From assembly GCA_020635115.1 (NCBI GenBank), contig JACKAK010000010.1:62001-126000 (forward strand): a DNA stretch of 64,000 nucleotides, given 5' to 3'. The translations under genes and the position numbers were made by a program. Origin of the DNA: Halobacteriovoraceae bacterium. Its GTDB lineage: Bacteria; Bdellovibrionota; Bacteriovoracia; Bacteriovoracales; Bacteriovoracaceae. How positions within the stretch are numbered: the stretch's first letter is position 1; each line of letters begins with the position of its first letter. Of the stretch, positions 1 to 9,990 are shown piece after piece. The notes under the pieces were generated by a model that searched no databases, was not told the origin of the DNA, and was given only the letters and a program-made list of their open reading frames with translations.

Positions 1-1
1 T

Positions 2-490
2 GAAATAATCAGCGAAATTGAGACCAGGTATGGGGAAGATGCCATGAAAAAATTTAATGATTTTTATCATGATAAACATGGAGCAAGTACAGCAAGAATG
101 AGACTTATTAAAGATCAATCTAAGGACGTCCCAATGGCCACAAATGTTCAATGGGACAATTTGACTGATGAAGATCTTAAAGAGCCATTTGTACAGGCCA
201 TTGTAGGTTCATTATTAATTAATAAAATGTATGAGCAAGAAAAAGGAAAAATAGAAAGCTTGTCCATGGGAGATAAAGGAGTCGATCGGTTCATATTTTT
301 TGCTGTCGCAGATGCTCTACAAATATTTAAAGATCCTCTCATTGATAATTATATGTACATGACCGTTTGCATGGCCGGACAATTTGAACCAGCAGTTGCT
401 AAATTAAAGGCAAGAATGGCCTATTTTGGAAATAAAATTGCAACAGAGTTCCTCTTTTACTCAATAAGAAAACATGCAATCAATATGTAA
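2..490 (+). CDS. hypothetical protein, 5' end outside window
   Basis: The frame is open from the first base of the window, so the gene probably starts upstream. An internal ATG at 44 has a GGGGAAG about five bases before it and could be an alternative start giving 148 residues. The visible part is mostly helical, without a signal peptide or membrane segment, and I recognise no family. The codons before base 44 encode an ordinary charged stretch (EIISEIETRYGEDA), which favours the longer protein. It is followed by a convergent gene 18 bases downstream, with no obvious terminator between them. Confidence 0.6.
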   Translation, partial: EIISEIETRYGEDAMKKFNDFYHDKHGASTARMRLIKDQSKDVPMATNVQWDNLTDEDLKEPFVQAIVGSLLINKMYEQEKGKIESLSMGDKGVDRFIFFAVADALQIFKDPLIDNYMYMTVCMAGQFEPAVAKLKARMAYFGNKIATEFLFYSIRKHAINM

Positions 491-507
491 ATAAATCTAA
501 TTTTACA

Positions 508-1017
508 TTACTTTTTTTTAAGAGATAGAGTTAATTGAAGTTTCGCCATAACTTCATCTCCACATTTCTTAGGACAATACACATTCACTCGAACAGTCAG
601 ATTCTTTCTATCATCTGAATTTTCAACTTCTTTCACTAATTTGGAAATCGCCTCTCCTTCTTCACAAACAAAAATCGCATCATCTTCTGGCCTCTTTAAA
701 AACTCCGCATGAAAATCTTTAAAAACTAAAGAAATTTTTTCTTTACTCTTATGAATAAGATACATTGCATGAATTCCACAAGCGATATCACCACCAGCAG
801 CAATCGCAGCGAAATACATAGAGTTCAGATGATTTTTACTTCTACGGGTTAGAGGTATTTTGACCACACATTTTTTATCATTTAACTCTTCTACAATTGG
901 ACGTAACCAAAAGATCATGGGAACTTTGGTAAAACCAAAATATCGTACATAAGATGTATGCTTTAATTTTGAGGGAACTTTATCAAGAACTTGATCGGCA
1001 AGCTTTTGAATATTCAT
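508..1017 (-). CDS. hotdog-fold thioesterase-like protein (DUF4442 type)
   Basis: A 169-residue protein resembling the PaaI/YiiD-type hotdog proteins grouped as DUF4442, which act on or bind acyl-CoA thioesters. The centre (NHLNSMYFAAIAAGGDIACG) has the expected start of the long hotdog helix with its N-x-x-S/G-x-x-F pattern, followed by beta strands and a basic C-terminus. I chose the ATG at 1017 because AAGGA lies seven bases upstream; an ATG seven codons earlier lies inside proC and has no clear ribosome site. The start directly follows the proC stop, so it is probably the last gene of a putA-proC-thioesterase operon. The substrate cannot be told from the sequence. Confidence 0.7.
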   Translation of the reverse strand: MNIQKLADQVLDKVPSKLKHTSYVRYFGFTKVPMIFWLRPIVEELNDKKCVVKIPLTRRSKNHLNSMYFAAIAAGGDIACGIHAMYLIHKSKEKISLVFKDFHAEFLKRPEDDAIFVCEEGEAISKLVKEVENSDDRKNLTVRVNVYCPKKCGDEVMAKLQLTLSLKKK

Positions 1018-1018
1018 A

Positions 1019-1825
1019 CTAGTCCTTTTTTTGGGCAATTTCTTTACCTCTTAGTATTGCAGCGTCAATTCCTTTATCTATAGATTCTGGCCAGTATTGA
1101 TTAAAAATCTTCAGGGCCTCATATGTCACACCTTTTTTCGATGTTACATTATTTCTTAACGTTTCTGGATTATCTGTTGATGTTTTCATCATAAGTGCAC
1201 TGCCGTAAATTGTTTCAACAATGGCCTTGTAAGCTATTTCTTTTTCAATTCCTAAACTTCTGGCCTTTTCGCTCAAAAGATTGGCCAACTCAAAAATAAA
1301 AGCTGGCCCTGATCCTGAGAAAGGGGTGATTAAATCAAGTTGATTTTCCTCAGAAAATTCATGAACGACACTAGCATGAGAGAAGATCTCCAAAATATTA
1401 TCTCTCTTGCTCTTGGCGATATTCTTTGAAAAATAAAAGGCCGTAAAGCCAGCTCCAACGAGTATGGGAGTATTGGGCATCGTCCTCACAATATTTGAGC
1501 TCTCAAATAATTCTGATAAATAATCAGTACTTGTAGCAGCCAGAAGTGAAAGTATAATTGATTCTTTTGGAATATAATTTTTTGCTTCCTCAGCAAGTGT
1601 GACAATTTGCTGTGGTTTACAACCCAATACATACAAATCACTTCCTGGTATCTGGGAAATACTTTTATAGGCCTTTCCACTAACTTCGTTGGCCAACGAT
1701 TCGGCCCTTAGATAACTTGGAGTGTAAGTGTAAATATTCAGATCTTTTCTATTATGATAGATTCCCTTTGCAATGGCCTGGGCCATATTTCCACATCCGA
1801 AAAAACTTAGAGAGTTTATCCCCAT
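1019..1825 (-). CDS. proC: pyrroline-5-carboxylate reductase
   Basis: ProC reduces 1-pyrroline-5-carboxylate to proline with NAD(P)H, the last step of proline synthesis in the cytoplasm. The 268-residue length is normal. The N-terminus carries the Rossmann dinucleotide motif in the form GCGNMAQAIAKG, followed by the NTP-type motif VRTMPNTPILVGAG and the C-terminal dimerisation region with GSGPAFIFEL and the TSKKGVTYEAL signature. Its ATG overlaps the putA stop codon (TAATG), indicating translational coupling. Placing a proline-forming reductase directly behind the proline-oxidising PutA is unusual and could return P5C to proline. Confidence 0.95.
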   Translation of the reverse strand: MGINSLSFFGCGNMAQAIAKGIYHNRKDLNIYTYTPSYLRAESLANEVSGKAYKSISQIPGSDLYVLGCKPQQIVTLAEEAKNYIPKESIILSLLAATSTDYLSELFESSNIVRTMPNTPILVGAGFTAFYFSKNIAKSKRDNILEIFSHASVVHEFSEENQLDLITPFSGSGPAFIFELANLLSEKARSLGIEKEIAYKAIVETIYGSALMMKTSTDNPETLRNNVTSKKGVTYEALKIFNQYWPESIDKGIDAAILRGKEIAQKKD

Positions 1826-4800
1826 TAATTTAACTCCAGTTCGAGTGGGGCACCATGCCTCATGGTATTAATAGCAAAACTACGCTCATAAAGAAATGGC
1901 CGAATATAATATTCATAATCAAATCTATTGGGAAGATCTAACGGAGATAGAATTCTGAGCATTTCTGAGTGATTTGTCTCAAAATAATATTCCCAAAATT
2001 TACTTTGTTTTGCTGCATCTAAGTCTGTTACGATAGTTCTAAAATCCTGTTTTTTTATCGTATTGGCCATGGCCAATTCACTTGAGCGAAAAACATCGAC
2101 ATGTGTTAATCCACCATAGAAACATTCGTTTCTTAGTCTATCCCAACATTGATAGGATTTATCATTTACAGCAATTATACTCACACCCCCAACACATAAG
2201 GCCATTAGGAAATATCTAAAAATATCAGGATCAACTTTTTCACTTCCCATAATAAATAAACCTTTATGTTCACCCATACTCAGATCTAATAGTGAAATTT
2301 GTCCAGGTATTGGCCTATTTGGTAATCCATTTGAGAGAATTTTTTCTAAATCACTTAGAATCCAACTTATAAAAGATTCCTCTTCGATAAGATCTTTTGA
2401 GTCTAGGTATTTGAGCTGAGAATTTGAGGAGTGAATGATTTTTTTTCCTAAATTGTAGATCAAGTTAATATTTGTATATTTTTGAGAAGTCACAAGATCA
2501 AATTCATAATCACTAGCTTTTTGAAAATCACAAATTTCAGAAGGAACAGTCTCTTTTTGAATAAAATGATGAAAATTTCTCAAATAATCTCTATGTCCAG
2601 CTTTTGGACCTGTCCCACTCATTTTGTGTCCTCCAAAAGGTTCAATCGCAACTCTTGCTCCTGTAATTGTTCTGTTGACATAGATATTTCCTGCATTCAT
2701 ATTCTTCAGCAGATAATCGATTTCATCTTGTGATTGTGAAAAGCATCCGCCTGTTAGTGCATATTCTGTGGAATTAAAAATATGAATTGCTTCTCCTAAA
2801 GTCTTAAAGGGGATTATATGGGCAATTGGCCCAAAAATTTCTTTTTGTGACCATTGAGACGAGTCATATGAATCTTGTGTGCCAATTTCAAAAAGGGCCG
2901 GATTGACAGTATTAATATTCTCTACACTTTCTTTGTTGGCAATAATTGTTTTCATCCGAGGATTTGCAATTTCATCCTCTATGATTTTAATCAACCTTAG
3001 TTTTTCATTTTGAGTAATAACTGGATTAATAAATGTCGATGGGTCCCAGGATTTTCCGACTCTCAAATCTTTCACAGCAAGTTTAAGCCTCTTAATTAGA
3101 GTGTCTTTAATAGATTCATGTACGATTATTCTAGATGCAGCTGAACATTTCTGACCAGAATGGGCATAGGTTGATTTCAATATACACAAAACTGTTTCAT
3201 CTAATTCAGCTGTGGCCGTCACAATAATGGCATTTTTCCCACCCATTTCAGCAATTAGCTTCACCGGGTATATTTTTTTAGTCACTGGATCACTAAACAT
3301 TCTCGAAGAGACAGTTTTTTGGATATGCAATCCAACTTCTTTTGAACCAGTAAAAACATAACTGGCAATTTTTTGATTTTGGAGGAGAAGATTGCCCACT
3401 TGGGCACCAGGCCCTGGTAGATGTATGAGTGCATTTATGGGTACTCCACTAGAGTAAAAAATATCACACATTACTTTTGTGATTAAAGCAGTTGAATTGG
3501 CAGGTTTTAAAATCACAGGGTTTCCTGCAATTAGTGGAGCAACAGTCATTCCACAGGGAATGGCCAATGGAAAGTTCCAAGGAGATATGACAACAGTAGG
3601 GCCCCTAGGTTGGATGTGTTCATTTTTCTGAATCAATTTTTCTTCGGTTCTAATATAAAATTGGATAAAATCAATGGCCTCATCCACATCAGCGTATGCC
3701 TCTAAAACAGATTTTCCAGCTTCAGCGCAAATGACACTTGATAATTCATCTCTTCTTGCTAACATGATCTGAGCAGCTCTTGTAAAGATAATCTTTTTTT
3801 GACTCCAAGAAATATCTTGCCACTCTCTTTGTTGATGACAATTGTGAACCAAATCAATTGCTTTCAATGCATCTTCTTCATTTGCTTGAGAATGTTCTCC
3901 AAAATTTATTCCAACATCACTTGGACAATTTATTTTTATTTTGTTCCCACTAAGCGGGAATCGTTCTTTTTTATCCATTTGAGAAATATTTTCTATCAAG
4001 TTTTTGAAAGTATTTTCACTTATTTCCCTATCTTTTTTGATATATTCTCTAAAAGGAGTCGTATTTACAAAATCTGGTGAATACATAACTCTCACATTAT
4101 CAAAAAAAAGATGATTGCTCTTTTTCTTTTCTAAGTAATTTTCAACCGGATCATACAATTGTTCTGTTAGATTATGTGAACGAATATTTGCTAAGATTCC
4201 AACTTGAGAAGAGTTCTCCATAATTCTTCTCACAAGATAAGACATACCAACCAGCAAAGGCCCTATAGGGACATAATTTCTTGTGGCCCATCCCATTTTC
4301 GCACATGAGAATGAAAGGGCCTCATATGTCATATGCAAACACTGATGTTCAATACCTGGTGCATCTGGATATTGAAATTTTCTAACCGTCTCACAATAAA
4401 GATGATCATGAAAATTATGTGAGGCAAGAGTTAATTGTAAATCATCTCCATTTTTAAGTATTTCATGAATTAATTGACGGTAATTTATATCCGTTTCTTC
4501 TTTATTTAAATATTGAGGAGACCTAAAATCATGCGCTAATGCCTCGATTGTTTCAGCGTCCCAATAGGCACCTTTTACTAATCGAATGGGCATTCTAAGG
4601 TTTCTCTTTTTTGCTAAAGAAAGTATGTCTTGAAAATGCTTACCACTATCCCTTAAATAGGCCTGTAGAACAATACCGGTTTGGTTGTACTTGCCAAATT
4701 CTTTGTTTTCTAAAAGAACTTTTTCGTAAATGGATAATACTAAATCTCTGTACTGAAAATGTTCAGCGTCAATATTTATAAAAACTTCATGATCCATTGC

Positions 4801-5958
4801 AGATTTTAATATCTTAAATAATCTAGGAGCAACTTCCTGGTAAGTATACTCAAAGGCCAGAGGTTTGAAATCATGACATAAAGCTGATACTTTTATCGAA
4901 ACATGTGACTTTAAAATTCCAACACTGTTCTTAGAACCCTTCTGATGATACTGTCCAAGTCCCTCTATGAGCTTGATGATATTATCCATATATTCATCTG
5001 CTTCTTTTCGGCCAACAACAAGTTCTCCTAATTGATCTAAAGTGACGTCACGATTAGACTTAAATACTTTCTCGAATGATTTGGCAGCATCATCAATATC
5101 AACTCCAGCAATGAATCTTTTGGCCATATATTTTGTAGAACTACGCAAAATTTTTGCAAGCAATAGAGATGGAATGACTTCTCCTAAAAATAAGAGAATC
5201 CGAAAACAATTTATATATAAATTTGGTAAGCAATTTATATTCTTAGGCCTTTTAGATTTCATGGTTGTTGAATCACGAATTAATCTACCTAAAGCTTCTA
5301 AGAAAACATTTTTAACAATTTTTCCCTTTTTATCATGATCAAGAGTGGAGAGGATCGCCAAAAATTTGAGGAGGTGAATTCTTATAACATCATATTTTGC
5401 TGTCAGTGTAAGAGTAAAATCAGAAATCTTCTCTAGAATGTCCGACTTATATTCCTTCATATATTTTTTCAAAACTTCAGTTTTGTCTTCGAGTTCGTTC
5501 TTAAATTCACCACTTTGACTATTAATGTTAATATTTTCGATATGTGCTAAATTATACAAATTTGTAGTGTTCTCAATGTCAGTACTGTGATTCAGTGAAA
5601 TATCATAGAGAAACTTTAGATGAGTTGATTTTTGAGATGCCATTTCAAGATTTTCAGATTCCGAAATAAATAATTCATCTCTTAAACCCTGAGAGTAAAA
5701 CCTTATTTGATTTATTTTAGGATCAATTGCTAAAGTAAAAGGATATCCACTGATATTGATTCTCTCAATAATCGGGTATTTAATATTTTTACAAAACAGG
5801 TTAAGTTCATTAGAGAGATTTTCAATGTTTTTAGAATTCTGAATTAAAAAACTTAAATGTTGATAAATATGCAATGTCCATTCAAGTCCATTAGAATCTC
5901 TTTGAGAGAAAGATTCAATTTGATAGAAATTATCAATCAAGTCAATGTGGTTTTGCAT
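1825..5958 (-). CDS. putA: bifunctional proline dehydrogenase / P5C dehydrogenase
   Basis: PutA oxidises proline to glutamate in two steps: FAD-dependent proline dehydrogenase, then NAD-dependent glutamate-semialdehyde dehydrogenase. The 1377-residue protein has a helical N-terminal region of about 300 residues without the ribbon-helix-helix DNA-binding domain of enteric PutA. The PRODH barrel follows (about 350-680, with RLVKGAYWDAE), then the aldehyde dehydrogenase (about 740-1190) with catalytic Glu904 in AEMGGKN and Cys938 in GQKCSA. A C-terminal domain of about 180 residues ends in the conserved-looking ERSFAINTMRHGAPLEL. A strong AGGGAGGG ribosome site precedes the start. It is the first gene of the putA-proC operon; the lack of a DNA-binding domain means it is not an autorepressor. 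Confidence 0.95.
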   Translation of the reverse strand: MQNHIDLIDNFYQIESFSQRDSNGLEWTLHIYQHLSFLIQNSKNIENLSNELNLFCKNIKYPIIERINISGYPFTLAIDPKINQIRFYSQGLRDELFISESENLEMASQKSTHLKFLYDISLNHSTDIENTTNLYNLAHIENININSQSGEFKNELEDKTEVLKKYMKEYKSDILEKISDFTLTLTAKYDVIRIHLLKFLAILSTLDHDKKGKIVKNVFLEALGRLIRDSTTMKSKRPKNINCLPNLYINCFRILLFLGEVIPSLLLAKILRSSTKYMAKRFIAGVDIDDAAKSFEKVFKSNRDVTLDQLGELVVGRKEADEYMDNIIKLIEGLGQYHQKGSKNSVGILKSHVSIKVSALCHDFKPLAFEYTYQEVAPRLFKILKSAMDHEVFINIDAEHFQYRDLVLSIYEKVLLENKEFGKYNQTGIVLQAYLRDSGKHFQDILSLAKKRNLRMPIRLVKGAYWDAETIEALAHDFRSPQYLNKEETDINYRQLIHEILKNGDDLQLTLASHNFHDHLYCETVRKFQYPDAPGIEHQCLHMTYEALSFSCAKMGWATRNYVPIGPLLVGMSYLVRRIMENSSQVGILANIRSHNLTEQLYDPVENYLEKKKSNHLFFDNVRVMYSPDFVNTTPFREYIKKDREISENTFKNLIENISQMDKKERFPLSGNKIKINCPSDVGINFGEHSQANEEDALKAIDLVHNCHQQREWQDISWSQKKIIFTRAAQIMLARRDELSSVICAEAGKSVLEAYADVDEAIDFIQFYIRTEEKLIQKNEHIQPRGPTVVISPWNFPLAIPCGMTVAPLIAGNPVILKPANSTALITKVMCDIFYSSGVPINALIHLPGPGAQVGNLLLQNQKIASYVFTGSKEVGLHIQKTVSSRMFSDPVTKKIYPVKLIAEMGGKNAIIVTATAELDETVLCILKSTYAHSGQKCSAASRIIVHESIKDTLIKRLKLAVKDLRVGKSWDPSTFINPVITQNEKLRLIKIIEDEIANPRMKTIIANKESVENINTVNPALFEIGTQDSYDSSQWSQKEIFGPIAHIIPFKTLGEAIHIFNSTEYALTGGCFSQSQDEIDYLLKNMNAGNIYVNRTITGARVAIEPFGGHKMSGTGPKAGHRDYLRNFHHFIQKETVPSEICDFQKASDYEFDLVTSQKYTNINLIYNLGKKIIHSSNSQLKYLDSKDLIEEESFISWILSDLEKILSNGLPNRPIPGQISLLDLSMGEHKGLFIMGSEKVDPDIFRYFLMALCVGGVSIIAVNDKSYQCWDRLRNECFYGGLTHVDVFRSSELAMANTIKKQDFRTIVTDLDAAKQSKFWEYYFETNHSEMLRILSPLDLPNRFDYEYYIRPFLYERSFAINTMRHGAPLELELN

Positions 5959-6002
5959 ATGATGGGTCCCTCCCTTGAACCGTAAATGAATATCCGTCCC
6001 GT

Positions 6003-6031
6003 ATTATCAGTTAAAAAATATAATAAGGCAA
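6003..6031 (-). promoter_or_regulatory. sigma-70-type promoter for putA
   Basis: Reading the minus strand there is a -35 box TTGCCT (6031-6026), a 17-base spacer and a -10 box GATAAT (6008-6003). Transcription would begin near 5996, giving a leader of about 38 bases before the putA start. No operator repeat is obvious. Confidence 0.5.
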
Positions 6032-6106
6032 AATCACCGTTTGAAGGCGCTATGCGAAATGACCCTGATTTTACTTTCTTTTAAAATAAAACTGGTGGGT
6101 AAAAAA

Positions 6107-7285
6107 ATGTTTCGAGTTTCAATCTTTTGGATAATCTTTTTCTTTTTCAATTTAATGCAAATTCGCGCAGAAACTATTTACGAGCGCCTTAATTTTGGTA
6201 AATACAATATGAAAGACTTAGAGATTCTGGCCAAGGATGGGCCGTATCGTGAGTTTTTAGAACATGCGAAGGATATTTTACCTCGAAATCGCACTGCTCA
6301 GTGGCGACAAATGGTTAGAAATGTTTCAACAAAGTACCTGGAAGAAATCATTAACAAGAGGGATTTTTCAACTAAAATTCAAAACCTCGTTGAAGATTTA
6401 TCAACCTGGCCAGAGCTAAAAAAAGAGCTCGTTTTTAAAGATTTAAGAAGAGATTACGTCATCGCATATTTGAAGAACTGTTTTTTTATAAATCCTAAGG
6501 ATATCAAATGCATTCAAAAATTTGATAGTTTCTGGAAAGAATCAAGTACAAATGCACTTATTGCTCAAAAATTAGTTCCTATTGCGCAAGAATATATGAG
6601 CGAAGAAAAAACATATGAATTTATCCACTTAATGGCCAATGATGATTTGTCTTCACTTTTTTGTAATCGTCCAGATGTACGTAATTTAATAATGAAAAAG
6701 GCCTTTAAGATTTTTAATGATCCTCAATATGACTCCAGAACTTCGCGCGATAAAAAACTTTTTTCAATAGCTAATCAAAGGTGTTGGAAAGTAATTACTC
6801 AGAATATGGGGCAAGAACTCTTCGATCGATATATCAAACATTCTGAATTTTCTTACATACTTTTAAAGTTAAATAATATGATCGACCAAAAATTGAAAGA
6901 GCGATTTCTAACATATTATATCCTCCAATCACCCATACAAGGGGAAGTTTTTGATGAATCTTGGAATCAAATTAAAAAATTGGGAAATAATTTTGAGCAA
7001 AGACAAGAAATGTTAGAGTATTTAAAAGGTATTGATCCGCTACCGGGCAAATCTTTTGCTATCAAAAATATCGAACAAAGAAAAAATATCATCAGGTTTA
7101 TTTCACAAAATATGCCTGAATATCTTGACTATTATGCCAGAACTTGTATTGAGTTTATGACCGGAAAGAGAGATTTTCCCAATGGAAACCCAACAGTAGA
7201 GTGTCGAGATCTTTTTTCCTCAGTGGAAGGTACTAGTTGGGTCAACCAATCATTGCAAATTGAGTTTTCAAAAATTAGAAAATAG
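6107..7285 (+). CDS. exported protein of unknown family
   Basis: A 392-residue protein starting with a typical signal peptide: MFRVS, then a hydrophobic run rich in Ile and Phe, then IRAET, so cleavage after Ala is likely. I placed the start at 6107 so that the signal peptide is N-terminal; an in-frame ATG at 6041 would put 22 extra residues in front. The mature part is alpha-helical and charged, contains several cysteines that could form disulfides in the periplasm, and has no motif I recognise. It is transcribed away from putA and converges on the FAD oxidase with an 11-base gap. Confidence 0.7.
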   Translation: MFRVSIFWIIFFFFNLMQIRAETIYERLNFGKYNMKDLEILAKDGPYREFLEHAKDILPRNRTAQWRQMVRNVSTKYLEEIINKRDFSTKIQNLVEDLSTWPELKKELVFKDLRRDYVIAYLKNCFFINPKDIKCIQKFDSFWKESSTNALIAQKLVPIAQEYMSEEKTYEFIHLMANDDLSSLFCNRPDVRNLIMKKAFKIFNDPQYDSRTSRDKKLFSIANQRCWKVITQNMGQELFDRYIKHSEFSYILLKLNNMIDQKLKERFLTYYILQSPIQGEVFDESWNQIKKLGNNFEQRQEMLEYLKGIDPLPGKSFAIKNIEQRKNIIRFISQNMPEYLDYYARTCIEFMTGKRDFPNGNPTVECRDLFSSVEGTSWVNQSLQIEFSKIRK

Positions 7286-7296
7286 CAAACTTTACT

Positions 7297-8799
7297 TCAA
7301 ATCCCGTATTTATTAGGGGCGATAATATTATTCGGATCGAAGATCAACTTTAAGTCCTTCAATACTTCAACATATTGTTCATTTTCCGGAAAATTTCCCA
7401 TTTTTTTAATATTTGTTCTATAGGGATAATGACCTTTTGAAATTAAAGTATTCTCAATTTCATCAATACACCTATGGGCCTCGTTTCTTTTTGAAATATC
7501 AAACTCAATACTAATAACTGCCTCCAAACAATTTACATCTACAATATTCAAAGTGATTGAGGGATTAAAAAAATGTTTTTCCGAAATTTCTTCAGTTGTC
7601 TGGACAATTTCTATACAATTTTTTTCAGATAAATGAGTGATTGGTAAAGTATAAATAAATCCTACATTCTCAGAATCGACATATTTAGAGAGTTCTACAA
7701 ACGTGTTAAATCTATTTTGATTGATAACACATCCAAGTGCACTGTCGGTAGGTGTACCGTTATAGAGATCTCTAAAAGGTACAGCAGACTTTGCAACTAA
7801 AGCAATAGATTTTAGCCCCAAAAACTTGAGGATGCGAATGATTTTCTCCTGAAAGGGGATGTCTACAAACTCAACTTTTGCAAATTGAGATAATTGATTT
7901 TTGATAATTTTTTTTTGATATTTCAATGAATTTTTATCATATGCAAATAAACTGTTTGTTCCAATCCATTCTTTATCTAATAGTTTCCCAAGGTCTTGCA
8001 TGGCCTTATTGGCCAAATTTGTATCATTTTGTGAATTTTTAATAATTTCAGGTTTAATGGAAATTAAAGCTCGTTCCTTATTTGCAATGTGAAGTATATT
8101 GTCAAATATTTTTGATTCTAATAATTCATTTATTGTCGGTAAAGATTTTGCGACATTTTCAATTGTGTCAAACTTAAGTTGCACCGAACAGGAATACTTA
8201 GATTTCCTTTTGAGTTTATAGACCATTTTAATAATGATTCCAAAATTTGACTGAAAAAATAAGCCAGATAGATCAGGACCAATTCCATAGGGATAACAAT
8301 ATTTACTCTTCGAATTTTCAAATCTCCATTGACCAGTTTTTAATATTCTATTTTGTCCATCTATAAGCTCAATCCCTAAAACGTTTTTTACCCGTAAGCA
8401 ATTATAAGAAATTCCTCTTTCGAGTGTATTTCCAATTAGAGATGTATCTTTAGAAGAAGCTGTAACATCTAGGAAGAAATCAGATTTTTTTTGGATTAAA
8501 AATTTTGAAATTTGATCTTGAGTTACTCCAGGGCCAACGACAATGACTCCTTTAGATTCATCATAATCATAGATTTCATTTAGTTTACTCAAATTTAAAA
8601 TCACACTTTTATTATCTGGAGGCAATTTTGAACCAAGACCCCAATTTCTACCCGTACTAATTGGAAATAGACATATTTTTTTTTCAATAGCAATTTTTAA
8701 GCAATTTTGTAATTCCTGAATACTTTCGGGATATAACTCAAAAGAATCAATAGGATCAAATTTAGTTACATTCTCTCCATTAAATTGTTTTATATCCAT
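7297..8799 (-). CDS. FAD-linked oxidase (PCMH/VAO type)
   Basis: A 500-residue flavoprotein of the vanillyl-alcohol oxidase/GlcD superfamily. The FAD-binding PCMH domain covers about residues 20-210: LFPISTGRNWGLGS is the typical P.GGG-like loop, and GVIVVGPGVTQDQISKFL and DVTASSKDTSLIGNTLERG are the core FAD contacts. The C-terminus LIFDPNNIIAPNKYGI is the family's standard ending. The substrate domain between is too divergent to name a substrate. The ATG used has only a weak GGTAA upstream, and the same frame stays open for 52 further codons upstream without any ATG, GTG or TTG, so the N-terminus may be decayed or use a rare start. Confidence 0.75.
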   Translation of the reverse strand: MDIKQFNGENVTKFDPIDSFELYPESIQELQNCLKIAIEKKICLFPISTGRNWGLGSKLPPDNKSVILNLSKLNEIYDYDESKGVIVVGPGVTQDQISKFLIQKKSDFFLDVTASSKDTSLIGNTLERGISYNCLRVKNVLGIELIDGQNRILKTGQWRFENSKSKYCYPYGIGPDLSGLFFQSNFGIIIKMVYKLKRKSKYSCSVQLKFDTIENVAKSLPTINELLESKIFDNILHIANKERALISIKPEIIKNSQNDTNLANKAMQDLGKLLDKEWIGTNSLFAYDKNSLKYQKKIIKNQLSQFAKVEFVDIPFQEKIIRILKFLGLKSIALVAKSAVPFRDLYNGTPTDSALGCVINQNRFNTFVELSKYVDSENVGFIYTLPITHLSEKNCIEIVQTTEEISEKHFFNPSITLNIVDVNCLEAVISIEFDISKRNEAHRCIDEIENTLISKGHYPYRTNIKKMGNFPENEQYVEVLKDLKLIFDPNNIIAPNKYGI

Positions 8800-8979
8800 T
8801 TTACCAAAATAATTTTGTACTTCTGCTAATGAGTAGATACGTGCTCCAGGGTAAAGGAATTTTTTTATTAATAAAATTGAAGCATATTGAATGTTTTTCG
8901 TAAAGAAGGTGATGATAACATTTATATTATTGAATTTGAAAACATGATTTAAATACTATGTTAAAAAATGAGATTTGAT

Positions 8980-9981
8980 CTAACTTACTTCAAATTCAAT
9001 TGAAACAATTTCAGGATATTCACTTCTAACTAATTTTTCTATTTGATTGATTTTTTCACCAAGAATCCTAATTGTCCTAGACGTTTGCTCGACAAGAATT
9101 TTTGCAGGATCATCCCCATCCTTCAGTCTTTGAACTTGTTTGGAGATCATATTATTTGTCAGAAGCATTTCACCATGTAATTCAACCTCAACAGATAACC
9201 TCACCATCTGGGGCCCTAAGATAGTGGTCGAAATTGAATTTACATGTTCAATTTCAGGTAAACTTTCTAGATAAAGTTTGATTTCATTTTCCTCGTGTAA
9301 TTCTTTGGCCCTTCCAATAAGTAATTTACCATTTAAAATTCCCAATATAATGGCCATCCCTCCCATGAGAAAAGCAATAATCAAGGATGTAATTATATCG
9401 GGTAGTGCTGAAGCTGTAAGATGTGATAACCCCATACCAAGTAGAGCTAGGCACACTCCCAGAACTGCTGTAAAGTCTTCAAAAAAAACGGCCACACTTG
9501 TAGGATCATCACTTCCTAGAAGATATTCTATGAATGTCCGTTTACCCTTGAGGCTATTGATTTCTTTAGTGGCCAACATCAGAACGTAAAACTCAATAAT
9601 AAAAGAGATCACTAGTACACCAATTCCAACTGAACTTATGGAATGTGGGCCATCTTCTAAATGTAAAAGAGATTCAATCGCGTGATATGAAGTGAAAGCA
9701 AATCCCAAGAAAAAGATCCCTACTGCTGAAATCAGATTCCACATATATTTTGCTCTCCCCATACCAAAAGGATAGTTTTGGTTAGAAGGCCTTTTAGAGT
9801 GTTTAATTCCAATTAAAAGCAAAATTTGATTTAACGTATCAGCAAACGAATGGACAGCTTCAGCGAGCAATGAAGAAGATCCCGACATAAAAAAACCAAT
9901 AAACTTAATAATAGTTATAAAAAAATTACCACCTACAGCAGAAAGAACAACTTTCAGACCTCCATCTCCTTTTATGGACAT
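8980..9981 (-). CDS. cation diffusion facilitator family transporter (ZnT9-like)
   Basis: A 333-residue inner-membrane metal/proton antiporter of the CDF family. Six hydrophobic segments are visible, with the metal-site motif H44-x3-D48 in AEAVHSFAD on the second helix and FFEDFTAVLG on the fifth. The cytoplasmic C-terminal domain (about 235-333) has the ferredoxin-like pattern of the family. The layout, with FGMGRAKYMWNL after the second helix, is closest to the SLC30A9-like branch rather than to ZitB/FieF; the metal is unknown. The ribosome site AAGGAG lies just before the ATG. It follows the rRNA methyltransferase gene by nine bases, so it may be the last gene of a prfC operon. Confidence 0.85.
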   Translation of the reverse strand: MSIKGDGGLKVVLSAVGGNFFITIIKFIGFFMSGSSSLLAEAVHSFADTLNQILLLIGIKHSKRPSNQNYPFGMGRAKYMWNLISAVGIFFLGFAFTSYHAIESLLHLEDGPHSISSVGIGVLVISFIIEFYVLMLATKEINSLKGKRTFIEYLLGSDDPTSVAVFFEDFTAVLGVCLALLGMGLSHLTASALPDIITSLIIAFLMGGMAIILGILNGKLLIGRAKELHEENEIKLYLESLPEIEHVNSISTTILGPQMVRLSVEVELHGEMLLTNNMISKQVQRLKDGDDPAKILVEQTSRTIRILGEKINQIEKLVRSEYPEIVSIEFEVS

Positions 9982-9990
9982 AGTTTCTCC

